Assembly: GCF_016901695.1 (NCBI RefSeq) | Contig: NZ_JACJKS010000009.1 | Span: 37,394-101,393, forward strand | Length of the DNA: 64,000 nucleotides | Direction: 5' to 3' | From: Mordavella massiliensis | Lineage (GTDB): Bacteria > Bacillota > Clostridia > Lachnospirales > Lachnospiraceae | Shown: piece by piece, positions 10,729 through 18,936 of the stretch | Layout of the letters: each line of letters opens with the position of its first letter | How positions within the stretch are numbered: position 1 is the first letter of the stretch | Translations under genes and position numbers: made by a program | Notes under the pieces: generated by a model | The model's input: the letters and a program-made list of their open reading frames with translations, nothing else | What the model was told of the DNA's origin: nothing | Database searches by the model: none

Positions 10729-11391
10729 TTATTCCATCTCTTCATTCATGAAAAGCGCAGTCAGAAACACAAAGACATACGCCTGCAAAAGCCCGTCGAA
10801 TATATCAAAATAGAAACTCAACGGGATGGGTACGATCAGTGGAACGACCAGTTTCACAAGTTCCATGACCACAAATCCTCCCAGCATGTTGCCGAAAAGC
10901 CGCATACAGAGCGACAGCGGACGGATGAAGATCTCCATCACCATGATCGGCGCCACAAAGGGAACCGGTTTGGCAAAATGCGCCATCCAGTGTTTCAGGC
11001 CATTCCTGTGTATGCCCGAATACTCTATGAGGAGCATACTCATGATGGCCAGGGCCACCGTCACATTCAGATCCTTCGTCGGCGGTTTGAAGCCTGTCAG
11101 CCCGATGAGGTTGGAAACCGCAATGTAGAGGCTCACGCAGATCAGGTAGGGAACATAGCGCCTGTTTTCTTTTCCAATGATGCCTTCAAAGAAATCCTGC
11201 GCCCATCCGACTGCCGATTCCAGCGCAAGCTGGACTTTCCCGGGATTCTCCACTTTTAAGTTTCTCACAAAGATGACAGACAGTAACGTCAGGGCCGCCA
11301 TGATGATCCACGTCACGACAATGGATTCGTTCACGGCGATGCCGCCGAAGACAGGGATCTCAAAGACCGGTGTACAGTTCAGTTCTTCCAA
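10729..11391 (-). CDS. atpB: F1F0 ATP synthase subunit a, probable TTG start
   Basis: Subunit a carries the half-channels next to the c ring. The essential arginine lies in IFIRPLSLCMRLFGNMLGG, and the last helix contains LLQAYVFVFLTALFM. The frame extends up to 11481, but that region holds the operon promoter (-35 and -10 at 11450-11478), so initiation must be downstream. No ATG occurs before the first membrane helix. The best candidate is TTG at 11391 (MEELNCTPVFEIPVFGG, 220 aa), 16 bases after GGAGGA at 11408-11413; that spacing is long, so the exact start is uncertain. Confidence 0.9.
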   Translation of the reverse strand: MEELNCTPVFEIPVFGGIAVNESIVVTWIIMAALTLLSVIFVRNLKVENPGKVQLALESAVGWAQDFFEGIIGKENRRYVPYLICVSLYIAVSNLIGLTGFKPPTKDLNVTVALAIMSMLLIEYSGIHRNGLKHWMAHFAKPVPFVAPIMVMEIFIRPLSLCMRLFGNMLGGFVVMELVKLVVPLIVPIPLSFYFDIFDGLLQAYVFVFLTALFMNEEME

Positions 11392-11449
11392 GAGATTTGC
11401 TGTTAATTCCTCCGTACTATCCCCTTCCTTCTCTATATTTTTCCTGAGA

Positions 11450-11478
11450 ATATTACTGCTAACAAATGGGTTTGTCAA
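11450..11478 (-). promoter_or_regulatory. Sigma-A promoter of the atp operon
   Basis: On the minus strand TTGACA (11473-11478), a 17-base spacer and TAATAT (11450-11455). Transcription should start near 11443, about 50 bases before the TTG proposed for atpB. Confidence 0.85.
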
Positions 11479-11822
11479 CAAAATTTACCGTGCTTCCAGG
11501 CGGCGGATCTCCCGCTGTTTTTTATCTATTTTTTCTGCTTTTCCCGACTCCCCTGACAGTAAAATTATCCGTTTTTTGCATTTTATCAGACCGGCCTTGC
11601 ATGTACGGATTTTTCAAGATGAATTTTTACTGATTTATCACTTTTGAATACTTTCATTTTTGTAAAACCTGTATAGTTTTTCGCGTTTTTGTCAATTTTA
11701 AAATATACAATACCGCCATGCCGGGCCTGAAATCCCGCACCGATTTCCCCGTTTTCTACAAAGGTACCCAACTTTAATAAAATATACACAGTTTGGACAC
11801 ATTTCCCCTTTATAATAAAACC

Positions 11823-11971
11823 CGGATAGTTGAAAAACACATCAACTATCTCCCCCCTCATAAAGTAGACGCATCGGAGGGTCCTCCCCTTCGATGCAAG
11901 AGAAGTCCTTTTTCATCACCGGATGTATCAAATATGAAAGAAAGCCCGCCGGCATCTGCCGGCGGGTTTTT
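11823..11971 (+). ncRNA. Small RNA A, first member of a three-copy family
   Basis: Predicted RNA of about 149 nt starting seven bases after TATAAT (11811-11816). A perfect 9-bp hairpin (GATAGTTGA at 11825-11833 with TCAACTATC at 11842-11850) is followed by the C-rich stretch TCCCCCCTCATAAAGTAGAC, then a second hairpin (GCATCG/CGATGC, 11871-11897), an unpaired segment with CCTTTTTCATC, and a GC-rich terminator (CCCGCCGGC at 11945-11953 with GCCGGCGGG and five T). No convincing coding frame spans it. The promoter block TTTGGACACATTTCCCC, the hairpin and the C-rich segment recur in copies B and C. The rest of the 340-base gap on the atpB side (11482-11800) shows nothing I can identify. Confidence 0.7.
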
Positions 11972-11993
11972 GTTTCTGCCCTCTTTAGGATTA

Positions 11994-12010
11994 CTTAACA
12001 GACCCTTAAG
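11994..12010 (+). promoter_or_regulatory. Direct repeat CTTAAC-N5-CTTAAG upstream of small RNA B
   Basis: Two TTAA-centred hexamers spaced by five bases (11-base periodicity) end 52 bases before the -10 of copy B. Copy C has the equivalent repeat at exactly the same distance. The layout resembles an OmpR/CiaR-type response-regulator site. Confidence 0.5.
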
Positions 12011-12074
12011 AAATTTTCGATTTCTTTAAGTTTTCCTCCATACTTTGGACATATTTCCCATTTATAATAAGACT

Positions 12075-12206
12075 CAGATAGTTGAAGAACACTTCAGCTA
12101 TCACCCCCCTCATTAAGTAAGGCGCCGGCAGGGCGCCGCACTTTACTCTCATTCCTTTAGATAACTATAACAACCGCGAGAAACCGTCCGTAATGGACGG
12201 TTTTTC
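12075..12206 (+). ncRNA. Small RNA B, second member of the family
   Basis: About 132 nt, starting after TATAAT at 12063-12068. Elements in order: an 11-bp hairpin GATAGTTGAAG (12077-12087) with CTTCAGCTATC (12092-12102), including one G.U pair; CCCCCCTCATTAAG; a hairpin on GGCGCC (12121-12126 with 12132-12137) extended by AGTAA/TTACT; the unpaired segment CTCTCATTCCTTTAGATAAC; and the terminator AAACCGTCC/GGACGGTTT with five T. The paired positions differ from copies A and C while pairing is kept, which supports a structured RNA. The loops are complementary to Shine-Dalgarno-AUG sequences. Confidence 0.75.
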
Positions 12207-12215
12207 GTGTTATGG

Positions 12216-12245
12216 TTGCAGCATCTCTTTTCTTTGTTATATGAT
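12216..12245 (+). promoter_or_regulatory. Candidate promoter of the YczE-like gene
   Basis: TTGCAG (12216-12221), an 18-base spacer and TATGAT (12240-12245), directly after the terminator of small RNA B and 36 bases before the ATG. Confidence 0.5.
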
Positions 12246-12281
12246 AGACAAAGATAGTTTTGCATGTGAGGGGGAACATCC

Positions 12282-12953
12282 ATGAATCAGAAGAAAGAAA
12301 AATTCGCTTCCGACACATCCGGCCGCAGCGCCGCGGACTGGGCCAGGGCGCTCCTCGTCCTTCTGGCCGGACTGACCATCGCGCATCTTGGCGTCACACT
12401 GTTCCTTCTGTCGGAGCTTGGAACCGATACCTTCACCGTCTTCATCCAGGGACTGTCCCGCCTGGCAGGGCTCACGGTAGGGACCGTCCACGTCATCGTG
12501 CTGTGCATCCTCATGCTCCTTATGCTCCTGACAACAAAGGGCTACGTCAAACCCGGCACCGTCGTGTGCGCGTTCTGCGGCGGCCCCATCATCGATCTGT
12601 TCACCTGGCTTCTGGGCGGCTGGATCAACGTCCAGTCGGGCATGGCTGTGCGCATCGCCAGCATGCTCCTCGGCTGCGTGATCCTCTCCTGCGGCATGTC
12701 CGCCGTCATCAACAGCAACGCCGGCACCGGTCCAAACGACCTGGTGGCTGTGATCCTGTCCGACAAGATCGAGGCCGTCCAGTTCCGGTGGGTGCGGGTC
12801 GGCTGCGACCTGTTCTTCGTCGTCCTCGGCTTTCTCCTGGGCGGCACCGTAGGGGCCGGTACGGTCGTGGCCGTGTTCCTCACCGGCCCACTCGTACAGT
12901 TCTGGCTCCCGCGCACCAAAATACCCGTGCAGGCCATTCTGCACGAGGATTAG
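12282..12953 (+). CDS. YczE/YitT-like integral membrane protein
   Basis: 223 aa with about five or six hydrophobic helices (first one ALLVLLAGLTIAHLGVTLFL, residues 22-43). The pattern of a short cytosolic N-terminus, LGTDTFTVFIQGLS and NSNAGTGPNDLVAV resembles the YczE/YyaS/YitT membrane family, whose transport function is not well defined. The ribosome-binding site is unusually G-rich (GTGAGGGGGAAC at 12266-12277) and contains TGAGGGGG, an exact complement of the CCCCCTCA shared by all three small RNAs, one of which ends 76 bases upstream. The gene is monocistronic and precedes the sigma-factor gene. Confidence 0.75.
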   Translation: MNQKKEKFASDTSGRSAADWARALLVLLAGLTIAHLGVTLFLLSELGTDTFTVFIQGLSRLAGLTVGTVHVIVLCILMLLMLLTTKGYVKPGTVVCAFCGGPIIDLFTWLLGGWINVQSGMAVRIASMLLGCVILSCGMSAVINSNAGTGPNDLVAVILSDKIEAVQFRWVRVGCDLFFVVLGFLLGGTVGAGTVVAVFLTGPLVQFWLPRTKIPVQAILHED

Positions 12954-13045
12954 ACAATGTTTTCCGGTTAAGTTTCACCTTGTTGATGAGCCGGCCTTTC
13001 CTGTGCTACTATTTTATCAACAAATAAACGCAGGAGACTTCTACT

Positions 13046-15157
13046 ATGGACCGACTTGAGGAAAACGACCGGAAATATCTGGACATGATAGCGCGCAGCC
13101 CGCAGGAGGGACTGGCGCTTCTGATGGACCAGTACACAGGACTGATATGGAAGATCGCATCCCGGTATCTCAGAAATCCCGAGGATGTAAAAGAGTGCGT
13201 AAACGAGACCTTTGCGCACTTTTATTTTCACCGCGATTCCTACGATCCGGCAAGGTCCTCTCTTCCCGTCTATCTCTCTGCCATCGCCCGGAATCTGTCC
13301 ATCTCCCGCTGCCGGAAAGAGCAGCGCCTTCAGACCCGGATCAGCGCCGGCACAGACCCGGACTGCATCGCCGCAGACCGCGGTCAGACCATCTCCCTTG
13401 CAGAACTGCGGGCGGATGTGGAGCAGGCGCTTCAGGAACTCCGTCCCGAAGAGGCGGCCCTCATCCGCATGAAATACTACGGCGGCATGACTATGAAGGA
13501 AATCGCCGCCTCCCTTGGCATCCCTTACGAGACAGCAAAAAAGCGGCAGCACCGGATCATCGGCAAACTGCGCCGCTCCCTCCTTCTTACGCTTCTCATC
13601 CTGGCCTTTCTGGCCCTGTCGGCGTGCACGTACTGCGTGCTGCGCCACTACGACATCGTGCCGGATCTCTGGCAGATCATCCTCGGTGAAAAAGAAGAAG
13701 AGCTTCCTGGGCCGGCGGACCCGGATCCGCTGATCATCCCCGGAAAAAGCAGTCCGGACCGATCGTCAGAAGCTAACGGCGCGCAGGAGGAATGGGATCC
13801 TAAGCAGGAGCCGGCTGCTGCCCTGCTCCCCGGCGACACGGATGCGCCGGTTCCGGCAGACACTGCAGAAACCGCTGCTTCCTCCCTGTTCTGGATAAAC
13901 GGGTTCGGCTCTGTGTCTTCTTCCGGGCAGGCCGCCTACTCCCTGGCGGAAGAAGTCCCCTTTGAGACAGAGTATGTGACCGGCACGCTGCAGGAGGCAG
14001 TCTATGCGGACAACACGCTCAAGATCACGTTCCTGATCCGCCCGAAAGGTACGGATTTCTACGAAATGGCCGACAGGTATTTCCCGGATCTGTCCTACCT
14101 GGCCCTGCTGCCTGATTTTGACAGCATATACCAGGGACCGGAGCTTCTCACAGACACCATCAGCGCCACGCGGATCTGGCAGGCCCCCGACTACACCTGG
14201 AGCTGCCTTGTCTTTTCCGGCGCGGAGCTGTCTGCGGGCGACGGGCCTGTAAGGCTGCAGCTGTGCTCTTCGTTTGCGGAAGAGACGCAGGCGCAGATCC
14301 CGTGTGAACTGGACATTGCATTCACCATGACCCCGGAGCCGGTGCAGGCCGTGGACAGCAGCCTGTACGAGATCAACGAACATTACAGCATCCTCTCTGT
14401 CCCCCGGCACAGGGACGGAGACCTTCTCATCTCCATCCAGCCCCGCAGCGCAGAAGGCGTGCCTTCCATCATCCCCTCCGTGATCCGTGGCTCCTACGGA
14501 TCAGAGGGAGACGGACAGATCACGCTCACAGGAGAGGACGGATCCGTCTATGCGGGCTCCCTGGTAAACTACAGTCCCGGGGATGCCACAAAAGACTACT
14601 ATGACTGGGATTTCGGGAATGTACCTCCCGGGAATTACACCCTGCACATCCCCTATCTGTATCTGCAATACAACCTCCCGGAAGACTTCTGTCTTCCCAT
14701 TGATCTTGCATCCTGCTCCTGGGAGGAGGCGGGCCAGCCCATTACAGGCGGCTCCATCTCCATAGAGAGCGTAACGCCCATTGAGACTGTCCCGGGACAG
14801 CTGATCCCCGGCACCTATATGTATGCATCCGAATGTACGGCGAAGCGGGCCTGGAAAGTCTGCCTGCGCTGCACTGCCGACGCCCCGGACATGGAGATCA
14901 TCGATCTGTTCCCCGGCACAGCTGTAGATCCGGGACCGGATCCCGGCCACACCTGCACCGGAAGCAGGGGCTTCGGACAGATGTTCATAGAAGACGACCC
15001 GGATGTCATAGAATTTCTTCTGACTCTGGACACGCTCACCTGTGATCCGTCCTCCTTCCGGATCACAGCCGACCTGCAGCAGCCGGAAGCAGGGGACGAC
15101 GTCAATTACCGCTGGAACAAAAGCCTGGATATCCCCGTCACAATTCCAGCGCTTTAA
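13046..15157 (+). CDS. ECF-like sigma factor fused to a membrane anchor and extracytoplasmic domain
   Basis: 703 aa. Residues 23-92 match sigma-70 region 2 (RYLRNPEDVKECVNETFAHF, then YLSAIARNLSISRCRK). Residues 123-177 match region 4 (LRPEEAALIRMKYYGGMTMK with the HTH EIAASLGIPYETAKKRQHRI). A hydrophobic helix at 178-199 follows immediately, then a Pro/Glu-rich linker and about 460 residues that should lie outside the membrane, with beta-rich character and no family I recognise. Stand-alone ECF sigma factors are under 200 aa and are usually held by a separate anti-sigma protein; here the sensor seems covalently attached. The ATG follows GCAGGAGAC. The 3' end overlaps the convergent gene by 20 bases. 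Confidence 0.85.
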   Translation: MDRLEENDRKYLDMIARSPQEGLALLMDQYTGLIWKIASRYLRNPEDVKECVNETFAHFYFHRDSYDPARSSLPVYLSAIARNLSISRCRKEQRLQTRISAGTDPDCIAADRGQTISLAELRADVEQALQELRPEEAALIRMKYYGGMTMKEIAASLGIPYETAKKRQHRIIGKLRRSLLLTLLILAFLALSACTYCVLRHYDIVPDLWQIILGEKEEELPGPADPDPLIIPGKSSPDRSSEANGAQEEWDPKQEPAAALLPGDTDAPVPADTAETAASSLFWINGFGSVSSSGQAAYSLAEEVPFETEYVTGTLQEAVYADNTLKITFLIRPKGTDFYEMADRYFPDLSYLALLPDFDSIYQGPELLTDTISATRIWQAPDYTWSCLVFSGAELSAGDGPVRLQLCSSFAEETQAQIPCELDIAFTMTPEPVQAVDSSLYEINEHYSILSVPRHRDGDLLISIQPRSAEGVPSIIPSVIRGSYGSEGDGQITLTGEDGSVYAGSLVNYSPGDATKDYYDWDFGNVPPGNYTLHIPYLYLQYNLPEDFCLPIDLASCSWEEAGQPITGGSISIESVTPIETVPGQLIPGTYMYASECTAKRAWKVCLRCTADAPDMEIIDLFPGTAVDPGPDPGHTCTGSRGFGQMFIEDDPDVIEFLLTLDTLTCDPSSFRITADLQQPEAGDDVNYRWNKSLDIPVTIPAL

Positions 15158-16145
15158 AATGCATGAACCGCATCCGCGGTTCTCCCCTCCCTGCAAAAAA
15201 CGCATCCAGCTCCCGGCACGTCTCCTGCAGCCACGCTCCGGACTCCTGCGGCTTTCCCGGATCATACACCCAGGCATACCCTTCCAGGAGACGGATGAGC
15301 AGACGGTCCAGCCTCTCCCCGCCGGCCATGGTATGCTCCTCACACAGAGGAAGATAGCCGAGAAAGGCAAGCTGCGCGTCTATCTTCTCCCGCGCAAGTT
15401 CCGGCGCGTTTAAGATAAGCAGGTGCCGCAGCATCGTTTTCCTCGGTATCTCCCCCTGCAGATGCATCTGCCGCCGCAGCTCCGAGTCATACCGGGTGCT
15501 GGTGATATGTTTGCCAAGCGACTTCATGATCCTCTCTTTCGGAACCTTCACATAGCGGAAGGCATCTGTAAAGTAGACGTGCCGGAAATAGGCATGTCTC
15601 TCTTCCGGCCGGATCTTAAGGGCAGACAGCTCCGCCTCTGTTTTCCTGTCCATGTATTCTCCCGCCAGCTGGCTAAGGAGCGCACGCTGGTCCCTGCACT
15701 CCGGGCTGTCCCAATCCGCCGGTGAATCATACGCCACATCCCGCCTGTCATAATACCCCTGCAGGAGATACCGTCTGTCTGTTGCAGAAAGTTCCAGCGC
15801 CTCTCCAAGCCGCCTGCACTGCTCCCTGTTCACAGGCGTGTATCTGCCTGTCCTCCAGTAACGGATCTTCAGATATGCCGCAGGCGTATCAGCCTCACGC
15901 CCGTACATCCGCTCATACAGGAACCGGTCTGTCTGCGTCCTGCTCTTCAGTGCATACTTCTCCTGCATATACGCGAACTTCTCCCGGAGCCACTTCACCT
16001 CCGGCCGCTCCTGCCCCGCCTCATCTATACAATCCTGCGCCGTCTTCATGATCTGTTCCCGGATCCGCTGCGCCCTGTCAGATTTTATCTTCATACTGTC
16101 GCTCTCATCCCTTTCGCCATACGATATTTTGAAGAAATCCTCCAT
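15138..16145 (-). CDS. Unrecognised 335-aa protein, possibly regulatory
   Basis: I do not recognise a family. The protein is soluble, Arg/Glu/Tyr-rich and largely helical, with segments such as YLKIRYWRTGRYTPVNREQC followed by RRLGEALELSATDRRYLLQG that could be an XRE-like helix-turn-helix near residue 90-140; that reading is tentative. The start is uncertain: the ATG at 16145 has no ribosome-binding site, while an internal ATG at 16094 lies 14 bases after GAAAGGGATGAGAG. It converges on the sigma fusion gene with a 20-base overlap and diverges from the lipoprotein gene at 16284, so the three may form one regulatory neighbourhood. Confidence 0.65.
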   Translation of the reverse strand: MEDFFKISYGERDESDSMKIKSDRAQRIREQIMKTAQDCIDEAGQERPEVKWLREKFAYMQEKYALKSRTQTDRFLYERMYGREADTPAAYLKIRYWRTGRYTPVNREQCRRLGEALELSATDRRYLLQGYYDRRDVAYDSPADWDSPECRDQRALLSQLAGEYMDRKTEAELSALKIRPEERHAYFRHVYFTDAFRYVKVPKERIMKSLGKHITSTRYDSELRRQMHLQGEIPRKTMLRHLLILNAPELAREKIDAQLAFLGYLPLCEEHTMAGGERLDRLLIRLLEGYAWVYDPGKPQESGAWLQETCRELDAFFAGRGEPRMRFMHFKALEL

Positions 16146-16283
16146 ATATGTATTCGCCCAAAAAGCGCAAAAAGGGACAAAAATGTTAATTTTTACCGTG
16201 TTGATGGCTCTGTTTTTGAAATGATATAGTTTTACTGTATACGAGATTCCAACCGGATAAATTAAGAAACGAGGTAAAAGACT

Positions 16284-17366
16284 ATGAAAAAGAAGACAAA
16301 TGTATTTCTCGCAGCACTGATGTGCGCCGCCCTCCTGGCAGGCTGCGGCGGCTCTGACACAGGTTCCGGCAGCGGCTCTTCAAAAGATGCGTCCGAAGAC
16401 AAACCCTCTGCCGCGAAAGCAGATTACTCCATGGAGGAGACCGTAGTGGCCGACAACGACTACTACACCATCACCGCCCTCGGGGCAGAGGCCGGTGAGG
16501 ACGGAGAGTGCATCATGGAATTCGAGTTTACCAACAAGACCGGATACGATCTGGCACTGGATATTTCTTCCTACAACTCCTACATCAACCGGTGCTATCT
16601 GGAATTCGGCTATGTCCACTGGGACGAGGAGGAAAGCGATATCTGCTATGCGGACGAAAACAGCACCTACGCAGGGATGATAGAAGCGGCCGGAGATGAT
16701 ACGGATTTCCCCATCGGGATCGGGGCCCCGGCCGGGGGAAGCGGAACCGGCAAATGCATCTTCCCGCTGCCTGACGGCGTTTCCGCTGCAGAGGAGCTCA
16801 TCTTTACCCCTGAAATCAAGCCCCAGCATTCTGATGAAGACCCCAGCGAGCCAAACGCCACGAACCCCATTGCCTACGAAGAGATCCAGGCCATGAACCC
16901 GGAGCAGGAGTACACGGTCTATCCCACCGGCCTGACCGCCGACACAGTGGAGTTCCCCTCCTACGAGCCGGGCGAGGGCGAGCAGGTCGTGGCGGAGACA
17001 GAACAGTTTATCTACGTCATCGGCGATCTTGAGGAGGACGAGGACGGCAATTTCACACTTCACACCTATTTTGAAAACAGGTCCGCTGAACCCTTGAGCT
17101 ACAATTGGGATAACATATCCGTCAACGGCTACACTTCAGAAGACATGTATGTAAACGATGCCGCACATGATCTTCCGGCCGGGCGGCATACCCAGGGCGA
17201 ACTCTCTTTCCGTCCGGATGCAGAGAAAACATACGGGCTTGCCGAGGGCGAGGCCCTGGAGGAGCTCTCCTTCACCTTGCATGTCCTGCACTGGGTGGAG
17301 GCCGACGGTTACGGAAGCTATCAGGATCTCTACAATGACACATTCACCTGTTCCTTCGGAAAATAA
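16284..17366 (+). CDS. Secreted lipoprotein of unknown function
   Basis: 360 aa with a lipoprotein signal peptide: MKKKTNVFLAALMCAALLAG, with the lipobox LLAGC and acylated Cys about residue 21, then a Gly/Ser/Asp linker. Two related beta-rich halves follow (ITALGAEAGEDGECIMEFEF and later IYVIGDLEEDEDGNFTLHTY), a layout seen in DUF5067/DUF4352-like Ig-type lipoproteins. It is very acidic and should be anchored on the outer face of the membrane. GAGGTAAAAG precedes the ATG. It lies just beyond the membrane-tethered sigma factor but is separated by a convergent gene, so co-regulation is a guess. Confidence 0.75.
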   Translation: MKKKTNVFLAALMCAALLAGCGGSDTGSGSGSSKDASEDKPSAAKADYSMEETVVADNDYYTITALGAEAGEDGECIMEFEFTNKTGYDLALDISSYNSYINRCYLEFGYVHWDEEESDICYADENSTYAGMIEAAGDDTDFPIGIGAPAGGSGTGKCIFPLPDGVSAAEELIFTPEIKPQHSDEDPSEPNATNPIAYEEIQAMNPEQEYTVYPTGLTADTVEFPSYEPGEGEQVVAETEQFIYVIGDLEEDEDGNFTLHTYFENRSAEPLSYNWDNISVNGYTSEDMYVNDAAHDLPAGRHTQGELSFRPDAEKTYGLAEGEALEELSFTLHVLHWVEADGYGSYQDLYNDTFTCSFGK

Positions 17367-17383
17367 CAGTAGACAGGCGCAGA

Positions 17384-17418
17384 AAGATCCCGCCGGGGCA
17401 TTGCCCCGGCAGGATCTT
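17384..17418. terminator. Bidirectional terminator
   Basis: AAGATCC and CCGGGGC (17384-17399) pair with GCCCCGG and GGATCTT (17403-17418) around a three-base loop. It serves the rightward lipoprotein gene and the leftward AlbA_2 gene. Confidence 0.8.
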
Positions 17419-17419
17419 C

Positions 17420-18794
17420 TTATTCCTCTGTATAAAACAGCTGTCTGGGACTCTTTGGCTTATCCGGCATACTCATCCGGATCTTTCCCTGCTCTACCAG
17501 CGGCATAACATATTTCTGGATCGCATAGGACGTAGAGTGTAATCCCAGGAACGTGCTGAGTTCCTTTTTTGTGCGGGGTGTCCGGCAATAGAGGAGCAGA
17601 CTGCGCTGCCGTTCCTCTTCATCGCCCTCCCTATGCTCACCGGTCATGTACCGTTCCCCTTTCTTCCGAAAGCAGACCTTAAAACTGCCCCTCTCATCTA
17701 TAAATTCCGGCTGCGGCAGTCCGTAGCGCTCCATCTCCCTTCGGATTGTCGGTATACCGGAGTAGCGGTTCTCCGTAACATCCAACACTTCCAGCGCCAT
17801 AGCCAGCACAGGATTTCTTGTATCCGGCTGCACTTTCCCGAGCTGATCTACCCGGATCCTGCCGTAGATCCCACCCGGATTTCTGATCTCCATCCGGTCC
17901 TCAAAGAGCAGAAGCTGGATCGGCATGGCTTCCGTATGCATACTGTAATCCCTGTGTACCAGCGCGTTCAGCACAGCCTCCCTGACGGCAGTCAGCGGAT
18001 AGTCCGTCCGGTCAGCCCTCTTTCCTGTATCAGGATCAATAATTGTCCTGTGACGCATATTCCGCCGCACAAACTGAAGAGCCTCTTCCAGCATCTGGGG
18101 AATGTTTCCCTCTATCCTCTCATTATCCGCAAATCTCTCTCCCTGCTCTCCGACATCTCCCACTTGCGTTCCGGGAACTACAGAGGCTATGATCCCATAC
18201 CCGGGAAAAAAAGCCTGAGGATAAGGACTGAACAGCATGACTGTGCTCAAAGTCAGGCTGCCGTCTTTTGTCACACTCATCAATTCGCTTACCGTCTCGT
18301 CTGAAAGACCGGCAAGGTTCGGCTTCCCCTCCTTGAGTTTTCCGAAACGCCTCATAACTGTAGATCTCATATTCCGTCATATGCTCATCGCTGTCTCCGG
18401 CCCGGATGTAGGAACCTTTGATCCGCCCGACGCCTTTATAGTAACAGGGTCTCTCTGCAAGATCCACGGCAGGGATCTCAGCCGCCACAAAGCTTTTCCC
18501 GTCTTTTTCCAAAACAGTAAAAAGCGGTCTCACCACCGGATCCATCTGCAGGCACTGATTGTTCACCTGCTTTTGCAGATCCTGCGGGTCATAAACGCCC
18601 ACTTCACGGAATTCCTGTTTTTCATCTACGCCGAATACGATCACGCCTCCATCGTCCTGATTGGAGAATCCGGAAAGCGTATCAAACAGTTTTTTCGGAC
18701 ATCCGTCTGCGGCTGCTTTGATCTCCATCGTCTGGGTTTCTGTTTTCTGTTTTTGTATGAGATTTAAAATATCTTTAAATTCTTCTGTTGTCAT
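17420..18794 (-). pseudogene. AlbA_2-type ATP-binding regulator, frameshifted
   Basis: Two overlapping frames form one gene. The 5' part (from the ATG at 18794 after AGAGGTGG) encodes an AlbA_2 (Schlafen-like) DNA-binding domain with FDTLSGFSNQDDGGVIVFGV, ending in YEIYSYEAFRK. The 3' part, one base out of frame, continues LKEGKPNLAGLSDETVSELM, an ATP-binding segment with AVREAVLNALVHRDYS, and a C-terminal winged helix (SRTPRTKKELSTFLGL-like). Removing one A from the AAAA run at 18338-18341 would restore a continuous protein of about 457 residues. Either the gene is inactivated, the base is a sequencing error, or there is slippage. About 130 bases of AT-rich DNA upstream hold repeated GAATTTAAAAT motifs that could be operators. 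Confidence 0.8.
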
Positions 18795-18936
18795 TTTAAA
18801 TTCCACCTCTTATTTTAGATTTTACAATGCTTTTTTAAATTATTCAACAGAATTTAAAATATATAACGCGAATTTAAAATCGAATCTCAAATTTCAAATT
18901 CCACTTTCAGATTCCCCGCACAGCCCTGTCTTCAGA

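Noticed and set aside
11794..11816. TTGGAC as the -35 of the small RNA promoters
   Set aside because: The spacing to TATAAT is only 12 bases, too short for sigma-A; treated as a conserved element of unknown role.
11586..11861. 91-codon leftward frame between atpB and the small RNAs
   Set aside because: It has no ribosome-binding site, overlaps small RNA A on the opposite strand and has unusual composition for the region.
11823..12206. 6S RNA or a riboswitch as the identity of the repeated RNA loci
   Set aside because: No large central bubble as in 6S, and each locus ends in its own terminator with no adjoining gene controlled in cis for copy C.
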